Below, piece by piece: positions 1 through 6,707 of a stretch of 26,956 nt of DNA. This DNA comes from an uncultured Oscillospiraceae bacterium (lineage in GTDB: Bacteria > Bacillota > Clostridia > Oscillospirales > Oscillospiraceae): NCBI GenBank assembly GCA_910587255.1, contig CAJUKT010000040.1:1-26956 (forward strand), given 5' to 3'. Under the pieces are notes generated by a model that had not been told where the DNA came from, searched no databases, and worked only from the letters and a program-made list of their open reading frames with translations. Positions within the stretch are counted from its first letter, which is position 1. The number at the start of each line of letters is the position of its first letter. The translations under genes were made by a program, and so were the position numbers.

Positions 1-42
1 GAAGGTTCGTGACTGGAGTTCAGACGTGTGCTCTTCCGATCT
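1..42 (+). other. Illumina TruSeq adapter remnant (non-genomic)
   Basis: Positions 9-42 match the 34-nt TruSeq read-2/index adapter (begins GTGACTGGAGTTCAGACG, ends GCTCTTCCGATCT) as known from library chemistry. The eight bases before it occupy the place of the i7 index in that adapter. The contig therefore begins with untrimmed library sequence and real genomic sequence starts at about 43. Confidence 0.96.
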
Positions 43-240
43 AAAGAGGCCGAGCGTCCTGGGCGCTTCGCAGCGTGAATGATATAGCGCGGAGAAGCGG
101 ACAGCGAGGACACTTGGAGCGAAGCGAGGGGAAAAGCCCAGCCGCCGCATAGGGGCAGGCGGGTTTTGCCCGAGACGGAGCGAAAGAGGCCGAGCGGTCT
201 GGGCGCTTCGCAGCGTGAATGGTATAGCGTCCGAGCCGTG
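43..240 (+). repeat. Dispersed ~140-nt repeat, locus A (about 1.4 units)
   Basis: A block beginning AAAGAGGCCGAGCG occurs at 43 and again at 183 (period 140). Each is followed by a near-identical GGGCGCTTCGCAGCGTGAATG segment of about 20 bases. Between them, 87-109 is a 23-base string repeated exactly at 8699-8721 (locus C). The unit continues with a CTTGGAGCGAAGCGAGG block that recurs in loci B, C and E. No ORF of its own is supported. It sits directly upstream of the tail-tube gene, and the contig end falls inside this array, which may explain the assembly break. Confidence 0.85.
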
Positions 241-277
241 GCAGGCAGGCCGGACGCAGCTATGAGGAGGGAATGAA

Positions 278-691
278 ATGAACAGCAATTTCAGCGCGGG
301 ACTGGGCGCGGCGGGATTCCCCACCAGCGCCGATATCTGGCTGGAGCTGGACGGGAGGAAGGTGGCCGTGGTGCAGAGCTACACCTGCAAGACCACCCGC
401 AGCTCCTACTGCGTGGAGGCCTTCGGCGAGGAGGAGCCGGTGGCCACCGTCCAGGGACCCCAGAATTACGTCATCCAGCTCACCCGGCTGTACGCCACCG
501 ACAAGGCCATCGCCGATGGGCTGAGCTTCTATGACATGAGGGGCTTCTCCCTGGTGATCTGCAAGCCCGACCGAAAGGTGATTTACTCCGACTGCCAGTG
601 GAGCGGCATCGAGGAGGACGCCCAGCTGGGCAAGACGGTGGTGGAAAAGCTCACCCTGGTGGCCCGCCGCAGGATGGAGACGGCGGCGTAA
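278..691 (+). CDS. Tail tube-like protein of a contractile tail module
   Basis: A 137-aa protein starting at ATG 278 behind the Shine-Dalgarno GAGGAGGG at 264-271. The sequence shows a beta-rich protein without signal peptide or membrane segment (GFPTSADIWLELDGRKVAVV near the N-terminus). Its size matches tail tube / core tail proteins of PBSX-type and myovirus tails (about 135-145 aa). It is immediately followed (stop 689-691, next ATG 692) by a frameshifted tail-assembly chaperone, the conserved neighbour of tail tube genes. The tube polymerises inside the contractile sheath. The sheath gene would be expected just upstream, beyond the contig end. The assignment rests mostly on synteny and size; another small structural tail protein is possible. 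Confidence 0.7.
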   Translation: MNSNFSAGLGAAGFPTSADIWLELDGRKVAVVQSYTCKTTRSSYCVEAFGEEEPVATVQGPQNYVIQLTRLYATDKAIADGLSFYDMRGFSLVICKPDRKVIYSDCQWSGIEEDAQLGKTVVEKLTLVARRRMETAA

Positions 692-1111
692 ATGGAGGGC
701 GGACTGTGGAACGGACCCGACCGGGTGCGGGTGAAGGAGGGCAGCCTGCGGCTGCTGTCCGCCCGGGAGGTGCTGGACGCCCGGCGGGAGGGGGACGGCC
801 TGGCAAGGGACGGCAGGGAGCGGGCGGTATGCCGCAACGCCTGTCTCATCGCCAAGGCGCTGGAGCGGCACGGCAGGGCCGTGTTCGAGGACGGACAGGA
901 CGCCTTGAACAGGCTGCGGGTGGAGGATATCGCCCGGCTGTCGGACGCCTGGGCGGCGTTTAACCGGGAGCACAACCCCTCCGCCCTGGACGGGGAGAGG
1001 GAGATCGCGCGGCGAAAAAAAGACTGGAGCACGCGCCTTATGAGCGCCTTCAATGGCGCGTGCTCCGCTTGTTCGGCGCTCTGCCCACCGAGGCGCGGGC
1101 AAAAGCCATGA
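692..1111 (+). CDS. Tail assembly chaperone, short (gpG-like) product
   Basis: A 139-aa zero-frame product starting at ATG 692, abutting the tube stop codon. It is mainly charged and helical (residues 25-110), as in XkdN/gpG-type chaperones that coat the tape measure during tail assembly. At codons 1016-1021 (AAA AAA) the reading frame crosses an A7 slippery heptamer followed by a perfect stem-loop, so a fraction of ribosomes should shift to -1 and make a longer product ending at 1314. The zero-frame tail after the slip site (Cys- and Pro-rich, about 30 aa) looks like non-conserved read-through. The stop TGA 1109-1111 overlaps an ATG at 1108 in the -1 frame. The role is inferred from position and frameshift architecture, not from strong sequence recognition. 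Confidence 0.75.
   Translation: MEGGLWNGPDRVRVKEGSLRLLSAREVLDARREGDGLARDGRERAVCRNACLIAKALERHGRAVFEDGQDALNRLRVEDIARLSDAWAAFNREHNPSALDGEREIARRKKDWSTRLMSAFNGACSACSALCPPRRGQKP
1015..1080 (+). promoter_or_regulatory. -1 programmed ribosomal frameshift signal with stem-loop / possible pseudoknot
   Basis: Seven A residues at 1015-1021 are phased as A AAA AAA in the zero frame, the X XXY YYZ form of -1 slip sites. After a 4-nt spacer, 1026-1037 (GGAGCACGCGCC) pairs perfectly with 1055-1066 (GGCGCGTGCTCC). Loop bases 1043-1048 (AGCGCC) can pair with 1075-1080 (GGCGCT), giving an H-type pseudoknot. The -1 frame is open from 1021 through to 1314. Frameshifting between tail chaperone ORFs is known in lambda (G/GT) and many tailed phages. 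Confidence 0.88.
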
Positions 1112-1314
1112 CAGACCGGGACTATTTGTGGTGCGCCCTCAACCTGGCGCTGGACCAGGAGGAGGAGCTGGCGCGGCTGTGCCCCGAGTGCCGCCAGCGG
1201 GCCCAGGAGGAGCCCTGCCCCGTGTGCGGCGCGCCCAGGGAGGGCTGGTCGGTCAACCGGGAGTTTGACTGGGCGCGGTATGAACAGCTGAAGGGGGGCG
1301 GGGGCCGTGATTGA
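1021..1314 (+). CDS. Tail assembly chaperone, -1 frame extension (T part of gpGT-like fusion)
   Basis: This is the -1 frame continuation of the chaperone ORF that begins at 692. The full frameshift product spans 692-1314 and is about 207 aa. After the slip the frame reads RLEHAPYERLQWRVLRLFG and on to MTDRDYLWCALNLALDQEEE, which looks like continuous coding sequence. The C-terminal third carries a putative zinc ribbon with two CPxC pairs (CPEC and CPVC, 13 residues apart). The GTG at 1060 lies inside the frameshift stem and is a poor start. An ATG at 1108 overlaps the short product's stop (ATGA) and could allow reinitiation, but no good Shine-Dalgarno precedes it. The extension probably contacts the tape measure or tube subunits, by analogy with gpT. 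Confidence 0.75.
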   Translation, partial: RLEHAPYERLQWRVLRLFGALPTEARAKAMTDRDYLWCALNLALDQEEELARLCPECRQRAQEEPCPVCGAPREGWSVNREFDWARYEQLKGGGGRD

Positions 1315-2164
1315 CCGGGTGGAGGAGCTGCTGGAGCTGGTGGAGGAGCAGCCGGACGAGGACGGGCAGGAGGACGGGCTGGCGCTGGCGCTGGAGCAGG
1401 AGACGGGGGCCCCGGTTGTCCCGGTCAGCGGGCCGGAGGAGGACGGCGAGGAGGATGCGCCGCCTCCCGAGCGGGACGGCGGCCCGGAGGCGAACAGCGG
1501 GCCGCGGGCCGTTCCCACGGGCGGCGGGACAGGCGGGCCGGAATGGCCGGAGGAGATGACGAAGACGGACGGCGGGGGGGCCGGAGAGGCCCCGCCGCCC
1601 GCCTGGGAGGCGCGCCGGCTGGAGGCCCCGGTTATCCCCGGCGGAGGGTCGGAGGCGGAGGCCGACAAGGGGACGCTGGACAGGGAAAGCGGCCGGGACG
1701 GGCCGGAACAGGCCCAGATGGAACGGCGGCCCGGAGTATTGGAGTGGCACAGGGCCGCGCAGCGGCCCGCAGCCCCGGCATGGAGGCCGGAGGGGACGGC
1801 CCGGAGCGGCAGCCAGGTATGGCCGGAGGGGTTGGCCCGGAACGGCGGACAGATATGGCAGGTGGAAAAGTTCCGGGAAGGCGTCCCGGCATGGCAGGGG
1901 GAGGGGCCGCGGCGGACGCCGGAGACGGAGGAGCACCACAGCGTCCCCCAGGGGCCGGAGGAGGGCAGGCGGGGGCTGGAGGAGCTCTACCGCCAAACCG
2001 CCCAGGCGGCCCGGCCCGTGTCCCTGGCGGCGGAGGCAGGACAGGCGGCGCGGACGGCCCGGATGGGCGAGGCGGAGACGGCCCGGCAGCTTACCGTGGA
2101 CGAGCTGGACCGGGCGGTCCGGCGGGACAGCCGGAGGTACGACGGGGGAATGAGTATTTTTTAA
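1307..2164 (+). CDS. Acidic, low-complexity protein in the tape-measure position
   Basis: A 285-aa ORF starting with GTG 1307 (overlapping the previous stop) behind a G-rich Shine-Dalgarno-like stretch, ending TAA 2162-2164. The N-terminus is an acidic helix (IDRVEELLELVEEQPDEDG). The middle is a Gly/Pro/Glu/Arg-rich, apparently disordered region with Trp-containing semi-repeats (for example WPEG and WQ/WR motifs around residues 150-200). The C-terminus (RQLTVDELDRAVRRDSRRYD) is helical and looks most conserved. In PBSX, diffocin and myovirus tails the gene after the frameshifted chaperone is the long tape measure; this one is too short and lacks the usual hydrophobic coiled-coil repeats. Function unknown: a miniature tape measure, a degraded one or a spacer protein are the options. 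High-GC shadow coding cannot be ruled out for the middle part. Confidence 0.55.
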   Translation: MIDRVEELLELVEEQPDEDGQEDGLALALEQETGAPVVPVSGPEEDGEEDAPPPERDGGPEANSGPRAVPTGGGTGGPEWPEEMTKTDGGGAGEAPPPAWEARRLEAPVIPGGGSEAEADKGTLDRESGRDGPEQAQMERRPGVLEWHRAAQRPAAPAWRPEGTARSGSQVWPEGLARNGGQIWQVEKFREGVPAWQGEGPRRTPETEEHHSVPQGPEEGRRGLEELYRQTAQAARPVSLAAEAGQAARTARMGEAETARQLTVDELDRAVRRDSRRYDGGMSIF

Positions 2165-2634
2165 GAAGCGCGGAAAAGCGGACAGTGAGGGAGCTTGGAG
2201 CGGAGCGAGGGCGAGGGGAGGCCCGCGAAGCGGGGCGGACACCAGCCCGAGGCGGAGTGAAAGCGAGCGAGCGGTTTGGCCGCTTTGCAGCGTGACAGCG
2301 AAGAAGCGCGGAGGCGAGCGGAGCAGCGGGCTAAGGCCGGAGCGGAGCAAAAGCAAGGAGACCCGAAGGGGCGGAGGGCTTTTGCGGAGGCGGAGGAGTT
2401 AGAGCCGCGTCGCGCAGCCGCCGCAGCGTGACAGCGAAGAAGCGCGGAGCGCCCGGGAGCAGGGGGATAAGCTCCGAAGCGGAGTGGACGGCTTGGCGGC
2501 CCGGGAGGGCCGGCAAACGGCGCGCGGAGTCGGAGGAGCTTAGACACCGCGGCGGAGGGTGCGCAGCGTGACAGCGAAGAAGCGCGGAAAAGCGGACAGC
2601 GAGGGAGCTTGGAGCGGAGCGGTGAGGAGAGGGA
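2165..2634 (+). repeat. Dispersed ~140-nt repeat, locus B (tandem, more than three units) inside the tail operon
   Basis: This 470-nt gap has no supported gene. It holds tandem units punctuated by an identical 26-nt boundary (GCAGCGTGACAGCGAAGAAG followed by CGCGGA) at 2287-2312, 2423-2448 and 2563-2588, spaced 136 and 140 nt. The first and last unit starts (2166 and 2582) are nearly the same over about 45 bases. The middle units differ in their centres, so ends are conserved and cores vary. The last unit runs straight into the Shine-Dalgarno (GAGGAGAGGG) of the LysM gene. Confidence 0.9.
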
Positions 2635-3210
2635 GTGAACAGCGTGATCCTTTCACCCATGCGGTTTAAAAATTTCGTGTGGCCCCATAACCCCAGGGTG
2701 TATTCCATCACCTTTGAGCGGAAAATGGCGGTGCACAAGATCCCCTTCGGCAGGCACAGGCTGCAAAGCCTGGGACAGACCAGGCGGGTGCTCAAAGGCC
2801 AGGGGGAGTTTGCCGGGGAGGGCGCCTACGACACCTTTAAGAAGCTGGCCAGCGTGTTCTACGAGGAGACGCCGGGGGTGCTGGTCCACCCGGTCTGGAT
2901 GACCACCACGGCATGGTTTGCCGCGCTGGAGCTGCGCCAGGAGCCCCGGCGGGACTATGTGGCGTACTCCTTTGAGTTCTGGGAGACGGTGGAGGGGGAC
3001 GGGGAGGATGGGCTGTCCGTCCCGGACGGCGCGCAGGGCGCCGGGGCCGGGGAGGACCCCCGGAGCCGGTGGCATACCGTGGCAAAGGGGGATACCCTGT
3101 GGGAGATCGCCCGGCGGTATAGGGTGGAGCTGGGGCGGATCGTGGAGCTCAACCCGGATATCCGAAACCCCAGCCTGATTTATGTGGGACAGAGGGTGAG
3201 AATCTCATGA
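2635..3210 (+). CDS. LysM-domain tail protein (XkdP-like)
   Basis: A 191-aa protein starting at GTG 2635, five bases or less after GAGGAGAGGG. Residues 1-120 form the beta-rich tail domain typical of XkdP-type proteins (FVWPHNPRVYSITFERKM near the start). After a Gly/Asp/Ala-rich linker (residues 121-145), residues 147-190 are a complete LysM repeat (WHTVAKGDTLWEIARRYRV, then NPDI and VGQRVRI). LysM binds glycan or peptidoglycan; in contractile tails (XkdP, T4 gp53, Afp7-type) it links the hub to the baseplate. The stop overlaps the next ATG (ATGA at 3207-3210), implying translational coupling with the hub gene. Confidence 0.9.
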   Translation: MNSVILSPMRFKNFVWPHNPRVYSITFERKMAVHKIPFGRHRLQSLGQTRRVLKGQGEFAGEGAYDTFKKLASVFYEETPGVLVHPVWMTTTAWFAALELRQEPRRDYVAYSFEFWETVEGDGEDGLSVPDGAQGAGAGEDPRSRWHTVAKGDTLWEIARRYRVELGRIVELNPDIRNPSLIYVGQRVRIS

Positions 3211-4160
3211 TAAAGTGCTGGGTGGGGCTGGGCGGCGGCGGGGAGCTGGCGCTGCCCACCGCAGTGAGCTGGAAGTTCTGCTATGGCACCGACACCCCCT
3301 GCGACAGCTTCTTTGTGCGCTGCCTGTGGAAGCGGGGGCAGGAGAGGATGCTCTCCGCCGCCTGCCGCTTCTTCGCGCAGTGGGAGGAGGAGCGGGTGTT
3401 CACCGGGGTGGTGGATGAGTTCGCGGTGATCTGCGGGAGGGACGGGCTGTACCTGGAGCTGTCCGGCCGGGGGATGGCCGCGCTGCTGCTGGACAACGAG
3501 GCCATGCCCGCCGAGTACCAGCGGTGCACCCGGGCGGACATTGTGGCCGGGCATGTGGCCCCCTACGGCCTGGAGGCGGCGGGGGGCGAGGGGCTGCCCG
3601 CCGTCAGCGGCTTCAGCGTGGCCAGCGGGGAGAGCGAGTGGAGCGTGGTGCGGCGGTACGCCTGCTACTACGGCGGGGTGACGCCCAGGTTTGACCGCCA
3701 GGGACGGCTGGTGCTGGACCCGCCCGGGGACGGGCGGGAGCTGCCCATCCGGGAACAGGACGGGGTGACCGGCTGGGAGTACCGGGAGGAGCGCCATGGG
3801 GTGCTCAGCCAGGTGGCGGTGCGGCGGCGGACCACCTGGGGCACCCAATGGGTGTCCGACCCGGCGTTTTTGGCCCAGGGGGGCAGGGCGAGGCGGGTGG
3901 TCACCGTCCCCAACACCACGGGGACCGCCGCCATGCGCTACACCGCCGACTACCAGCTGCGGGCCGCCCGCCGGGAACGGGTGCGGATGAGGCTCACCGC
4001 CGCCGGGGCGTTCCTGGCCTGGCCGGGGGAGCTGGTGCGGGTGGAGCTGAAGGATTTCGGCGCCAACGGCCGGTACCGGGTGGCCCAGGCCGAGGTGTGC
4101 TGCGGGAGCGGCGGGCTGAGCACCACGCTGGTGCTGGGGGAGCCGGACAGTATGATCTAG
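3207..4160 (+). CDS. Baseplate hub protein (XkdQ / gpD-like)
   Basis: A 317-aa protein whose ATG overlaps the LysM gene's stop. An early domain with an FTGVVDEF-like segment (about residues 65-73) and ELSGRGMAALLLDNEA (about residues 83-100) is the hallmark of phage late-control gpD / XkdQ hub proteins. These form the trimeric hub at the tube tip on which the spike sits. Length fits XkdQ (about 320 aa). It lies between the LysM protein and the gpV-type spike gene, the standard order. No catalytic lysozyme domain is visible, so it is a structural hub rather than a gp5-type lysin. Confidence 0.88.
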   Translation: MIKCWVGLGGGGELALPTAVSWKFCYGTDTPCDSFFVRCLWKRGQERMLSAACRFFAQWEEERVFTGVVDEFAVICGRDGLYLELSGRGMAALLLDNEAMPAEYQRCTRADIVAGHVAPYGLEAAGGEGLPAVSGFSVASGESEWSVVRRYACYYGGVTPRFDRQGRLVLDPPGDGRELPIREQDGVTGWEYREERHGVLSQVAVRRRTTWGTQWVSDPAFLAQGGRARRVVTVPNTTGTAAMRYTADYQLRAARRERVRMRLTAAGAFLAWPGELVRVELKDFGANGRYRVAQAEVCCGSGGLSTTLVLGEPDSMI

Positions 4161-4171
4161 GAGGCGGTTTT

Positions 4172-4591
4172 ATGTGGATGAGCGGACAGCATAAGCGGCC
4201 CGCCGATGAGGGAGAGGGACAGACCGGCATCGTCACCATGAGCGGGGGCGAGACGGCGGTGCTGCTGGACAGGGAGCGGCGGGGGTTGCAGGTGTACAGC
4301 CCCGCGGGCTACTGCTGGACCCCCAAGGTGGGACAGCGGGTGCTGGTCATCCAGGGCAGGGGGGAGATCCCCTGCGTGGTGGGGGCGCGGCAGGACGGCG
4401 GCATGCCCGACAAGGTGGGCGTCGCCGCCAAACAGCTGACGCTGGATGGAGAACAGGTGAACATCGCCGGGCGCAGGGGCGCCGGGCTCCAGGGAGAACG
4501 GGTGGATCTGGACGGAGAGGTGTATGTCAACGGCGAGAAGCTGGAGGAGCTGATCGCCCGGATTCTGATGAAACTGCTGGGAGGCGGATGA
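4172..4591 (+). CDS. Baseplate assembly / spike protein (gpV-like, OB-fold plus short beta-helix)
   Basis: The start is ATG 4172, chosen because TAGGAGGCGG lies at 4158-4167; the same frame is open upstream inside the hub gene but has no ribosome site there. The product is 139 aa. Residues 15-75 resemble the gpV/gp5 OB-fold (GQTGIVTMSGGETAVLLD, then VGQRVLVIQG). Residues 80-125 are alternating short strands (LTLDGEQVNIAG, VDLDGEVYVNG) as in a small beta-helical spike. The C-terminus is a short helix. It would form the membrane-piercing tip on the hub. It is shorter than typical gpV (about 200 aa) and lacks a visible metal-binding HxH apex. Confidence 0.82.
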   Translation: MWMSGQHKRPADEGEGQTGIVTMSGGETAVLLDRERRGLQVYSPAGYCWTPKVGQRVLVIQGRGEIPCVVGARQDGGMPDKVGVAAKQLTLDGEQVNIAGRRGAGLQGERVDLDGEVYVNGEKLEELIARILMKLLGGG

Positions 4592-4592
4592 G

Positions 4593-4943
4593 ATGAGCCT
4601 GCTGCTGAAAAACAGGGATTACGCTGCCGACGGCAGCGGCGGGGTGGCCGTGGTCCGGGACGGGGAGGCGCTGGTGGGGGAGGTGCTCTTCCGGCTCACC
4701 GCCCGGCGGGGGAGCTTCCCCTTCCTGCCCCGGCTGGGCAGCCGGATGGACCAGCTGCGCCGGGCAAAGCCCTCCGACTGGGAGAGCCTGGCATTGCAGT
4801 ACGCCGTGGAGGCGCTGGAGGGGCTGGACGGCGTGAGCGTCGCCGGAATCCGGGTGAGCCGGGAGCAGGACGGACTTTGGGCGGCGGCGGAGCTGCTGTG
4901 GCAGGGAGAACGGCTGACGGTGACGGCGCGGTTGGAGGAGTGA
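4593..4943 (+). CDS. Baseplate wedge protein, gp25/GPW family (XkdS-like)
   Basis: A 116-aa protein starting at ATG 4593, one base after the spike stop, with GAGGCGG as its ribosome site. The segment RGSFPFLPRLGSRMDQL (about residues 39-55) is the gp25/GPW signature (a glycine-serine turn following an aromatic/proline stretch), and residues 60-80 form the following helix. gp25-type proteins form the conserved core of the baseplate wedge and nucleate the sheath. Its place between spike and gpJ matches known contractile-tail operons. Confidence 0.85.
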   Translation: MSLLLKNRDYAADGSGGVAVVRDGEALVGEVLFRLTARRGSFPFLPRLGSRMDQLRRAKPSDWESLALQYAVEALEGLDGVSVAGIRVSREQDGLWAAAELLWQGERLTVTARLEE

Positions 4944-4947
4944 GATT

Positions 4948-6015
4948 GTGACCACATTGGAGGAGATCTATCAGGGGCTGGCGGCGCAGTTCCAGGCCCA
5001 GACCGGCCAGACCGCCGGGGGGAACAGCGAGCTGGCGGTGCGCTTTTACGCGGTGGCCGCCCAGCTGTACAGCCTGTACGTCCAGGCGGAGTGGACGCGT
5101 CGGCAGTGCTTCCCCCAGACGGCCCAGGGGGAGGAGCTGGACAAGCACGCCGCGCTGCGGGGCATTTCCCGGCGAAAGGCCGTCCCGGCGGCGGGGACGG
5201 TGCGGTTCTATGTGGACCAGGCGGGGGAGACGGCCACACAGGTGCCCCAGGGGACGGTCTGCATGACCGCAGGCGGAGTGCGCTTTGTGACGGACGAGGA
5301 CGCGGAGGTGGCCCCGGGGGAGATGTTCTGCGAGGCGGGCGTGAGCGCGGCGCAGGCGGGGGCGGCGGGCAACGTGGGACAGGGCGCGGTGGTGTACATG
5401 GCGCTGCCGCCCCCGGGCATCGTGGCCTGCGCCAACCCGCAGCCCCTGGCCGGCGGCAGGGACCGGGAGGGGGACGAGGCGCTGCGGGAGCGGGTGCTGG
5501 CCTCCTTCACGCGGCTGGCCAACGGCGCCAACAACGCCTTCTACCACCAGGCGGCCATGGCCTTCGACGGGGTGGCGGCGGTGACGGTGCTCCCCCGGAA
5601 CAGGGGGGTGGGCACGGTGGATTTGGTGCCCGCCGCCCAGGCGGGGGCCCCGGGGGAGGAGCTGCTGGAGGCCATGCAGAGCTATTTTGACCGGGTGCGG
5701 GAGATCGCCGTGGACGTGAAGGTGATGGCGCCCACGCTGGAGACGGTGGACGTGTGGGTAAAGCTGTGGGTGCAGGAGGGCCGGGATTACCAGGCGGTGG
5801 CCGCGGCGGTGCGGCAGCGGCTGGAGCTGTGGTTCAGCGGGGAGCGGCTGGGCCGGCCCCTGCTCCGGGCTCAGCTCATCTCCCTGATCTACGGCGTGGA
5901 CGGGGTGGCCAACTGCCGGCTGGCGGAGCCGGAGGCGGATATGGCGCTGGACAGCGTGACGCTGCCGGTGCTGGGGGAGCTGACCATCGAAAACGGGGAG
6001 GAGGCGCGCCCATGA
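4948..6015 (+). CDS. Baseplate J-like wedge protein (gpJ / XkdT)
   Basis: A 355-aa protein starting at GTG 4948 behind TTGGAGGAG. It has the baseplate J layout: an N-terminal helical part with QCFPQTAQGEELDKHAALRG (residues 50-69), a beta domain (VPAAGTVRFYVD and VPQGTVCMTAGGVRFVTD, residues 75-115), then ANPQPLAGGRDREGDEALRE (residues 158-177), the most conserved motif of the family. gpJ proteins form the wedge heterodimer of the baseplate. Length matches XkdT (about 350 aa). The stop overlaps the next ATG (6012-6015). Confidence 0.93.
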   Translation: MTTLEEIYQGLAAQFQAQTGQTAGGNSELAVRFYAVAAQLYSLYVQAEWTRRQCFPQTAQGEELDKHAALRGISRRKAVPAAGTVRFYVDQAGETATQVPQGTVCMTAGGVRFVTDEDAEVAPGEMFCEAGVSAAQAGAAGNVGQGAVVYMALPPPGIVACANPQPLAGGRDREGDEALRERVLASFTRLANGANNAFYHQAAMAFDGVAAVTVLPRNRGVGTVDLVPAAQAGAPGEELLEAMQSYFDRVREIAVDVKVMAPTLETVDVWVKLWVQEGRDYQAVAAAVRQRLELWFSGERLGRPLLRAQLISLIYGVDGVANCRLAEPEADMALDSVTLPVLGELTIENGEEARP

Positions 6016-6608
6016 CGGAGAACAATGAGCAGCGGCTGGCGGAGCTGCTGCGGCCGCTGGGGGTGTACGACCTGCGGCCGGGGACCATCAACCGGGGGGA
6101 GCTGGCGGCCTATGGCCGGGCGCTGGACGGGGTGGAGGAGGAGCTGGATCACACCGCCCGGGAGATGAGCCTGACCACGGCCGGGGACTTCGGGCTGGAG
6201 CGGATCGAGGCGCTGCTGCCCTACCGCCCGGTGTGCCGGACCGCCCGGCAGCGGCGGGAGGCCCTGGCCGCGCTGCTGCGCATCAGCGGGGACAGCTTTA
6301 CCCCGGAGGCCGTTAACGACACCCTGCTGGGCTGCGGCCTCAACGTCCGGGCGGAGGAGACGGGCAGGCCGGGCTATGTGAATGTGCGCTTTCCCAATGT
6401 GGCGGGCATCCCCGAGGGCTTTGACCGGCTGCGGGCCATGATCGAGGAGATCCTGCCCAGCCACCTGGACATTACCTATGTGTTCTGGTACAACACCTGG
6501 GCCATGATGGCCGCCCGCCACCCCACCTGGGGGGACGGGGCGGAGACGGGGCGGAGCTGGTACGGGCTGGCCACCGAAAACGACGGGTTTGAGGACGGGG
6601 AACGCTGA
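6012..6608 (+). CDS. DUF2313 / YmfQ-like tail protein (gpI-like)
   Basis: A 198-aa protein starting at ATG 6012 (ATGA overlap with gpJ); the open frame extends upstream inside gpJ, but the coupled start is the natural one. It carries the YmfQ/XkdU pattern: an N-terminal LLRPLGVYDL, a mid helical part LERIEALLPYRP followed by RQRREALAALLRISG (residues 70-97), and a C-terminal IEEILPSHLDITYVFW (residues 140-160). These proteins complete the baseplate wedge and normally precede tail-fibre genes. Here the operon ends right after it in a hairpin, with no fibre, chaperone, holin or lysin downstream. Confidence 0.85.
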   Translation: MTENNEQRLAELLRPLGVYDLRPGTINRGELAAYGRALDGVEEELDHTAREMSLTTAGDFGLERIEALLPYRPVCRTARQRREALAALLRISGDSFTPEAVNDTLLGCGLNVRAEETGRPGYVNVRFPNVAGIPEGFDRLRAMIEEILPSHLDITYVFWYNTWAMMAARHPTWGDGAETGRSWYGLATENDGFEDGER

Positions 6609-6615
6609 GGGACAC

Positions 6616-6652
6616 GCCGGCCCCGCCTCAGCGGGGCCGGCAAAAAAATTTT
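6616..6652 (+). terminator. Hairpin terminator ending the tail operon
   Basis: A perfect 11-bp GC stem, GCCGGCCCCGC at 6616-6626 with GCGGGGCCGGC at 6631-6641, loop CTCA. It is followed by A7 then TTTT rather than a pure T tract. It lies eight bases after the last tail gene. Confidence 0.75.
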
Positions 6653-6672
6653 AAAAATCTCACAAAAAGGGG

Positions 6673-6701
6673 TTGACAAACCGCCGCGCTTATCGTACAA
6701 T
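6673..6701 (+). promoter_or_regulatory. Strong sigma-A promoter for the structured RNA
   Basis: TTGACA at 6673-6678, a 17-bp spacer and TACAAT at 6696-6701, preceded by A-rich UP-element-like sequence (6642-6671). Expected transcription start is about 6708. Confidence 0.88.
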
Positions 6702-6707
6702 ACAGAC

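Noticed and set aside
1060..1314. Independent gene starting at GTG 1060
   Set aside because: The GTG lies inside the 12-bp frameshift stem with no Shine-Dalgarno; a -1 frameshift fusion explains the open frame better.
583..2356. Long minus-strand frames (361 and 367 aa) opposite the tail chaperone region
   Set aside because: Low-complexity Ser/Pro/Arg/Leu composition typical of antisense frames in GC-rich coding DNA; no ribosome sites; the + strand genes explain the region.
2165..2634. CRISPR array
   Set aside because: The 26-nt boundary repeats are spaced about 140 nt apart and the intervening sequences are related to each other; no cas genes.
3848..4171. N-terminal extension of the spike gene
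   Set aside because: It overlaps the hub gene in another frame; the ribosome site at 4158-4167 marks ATG 4172 as the start.
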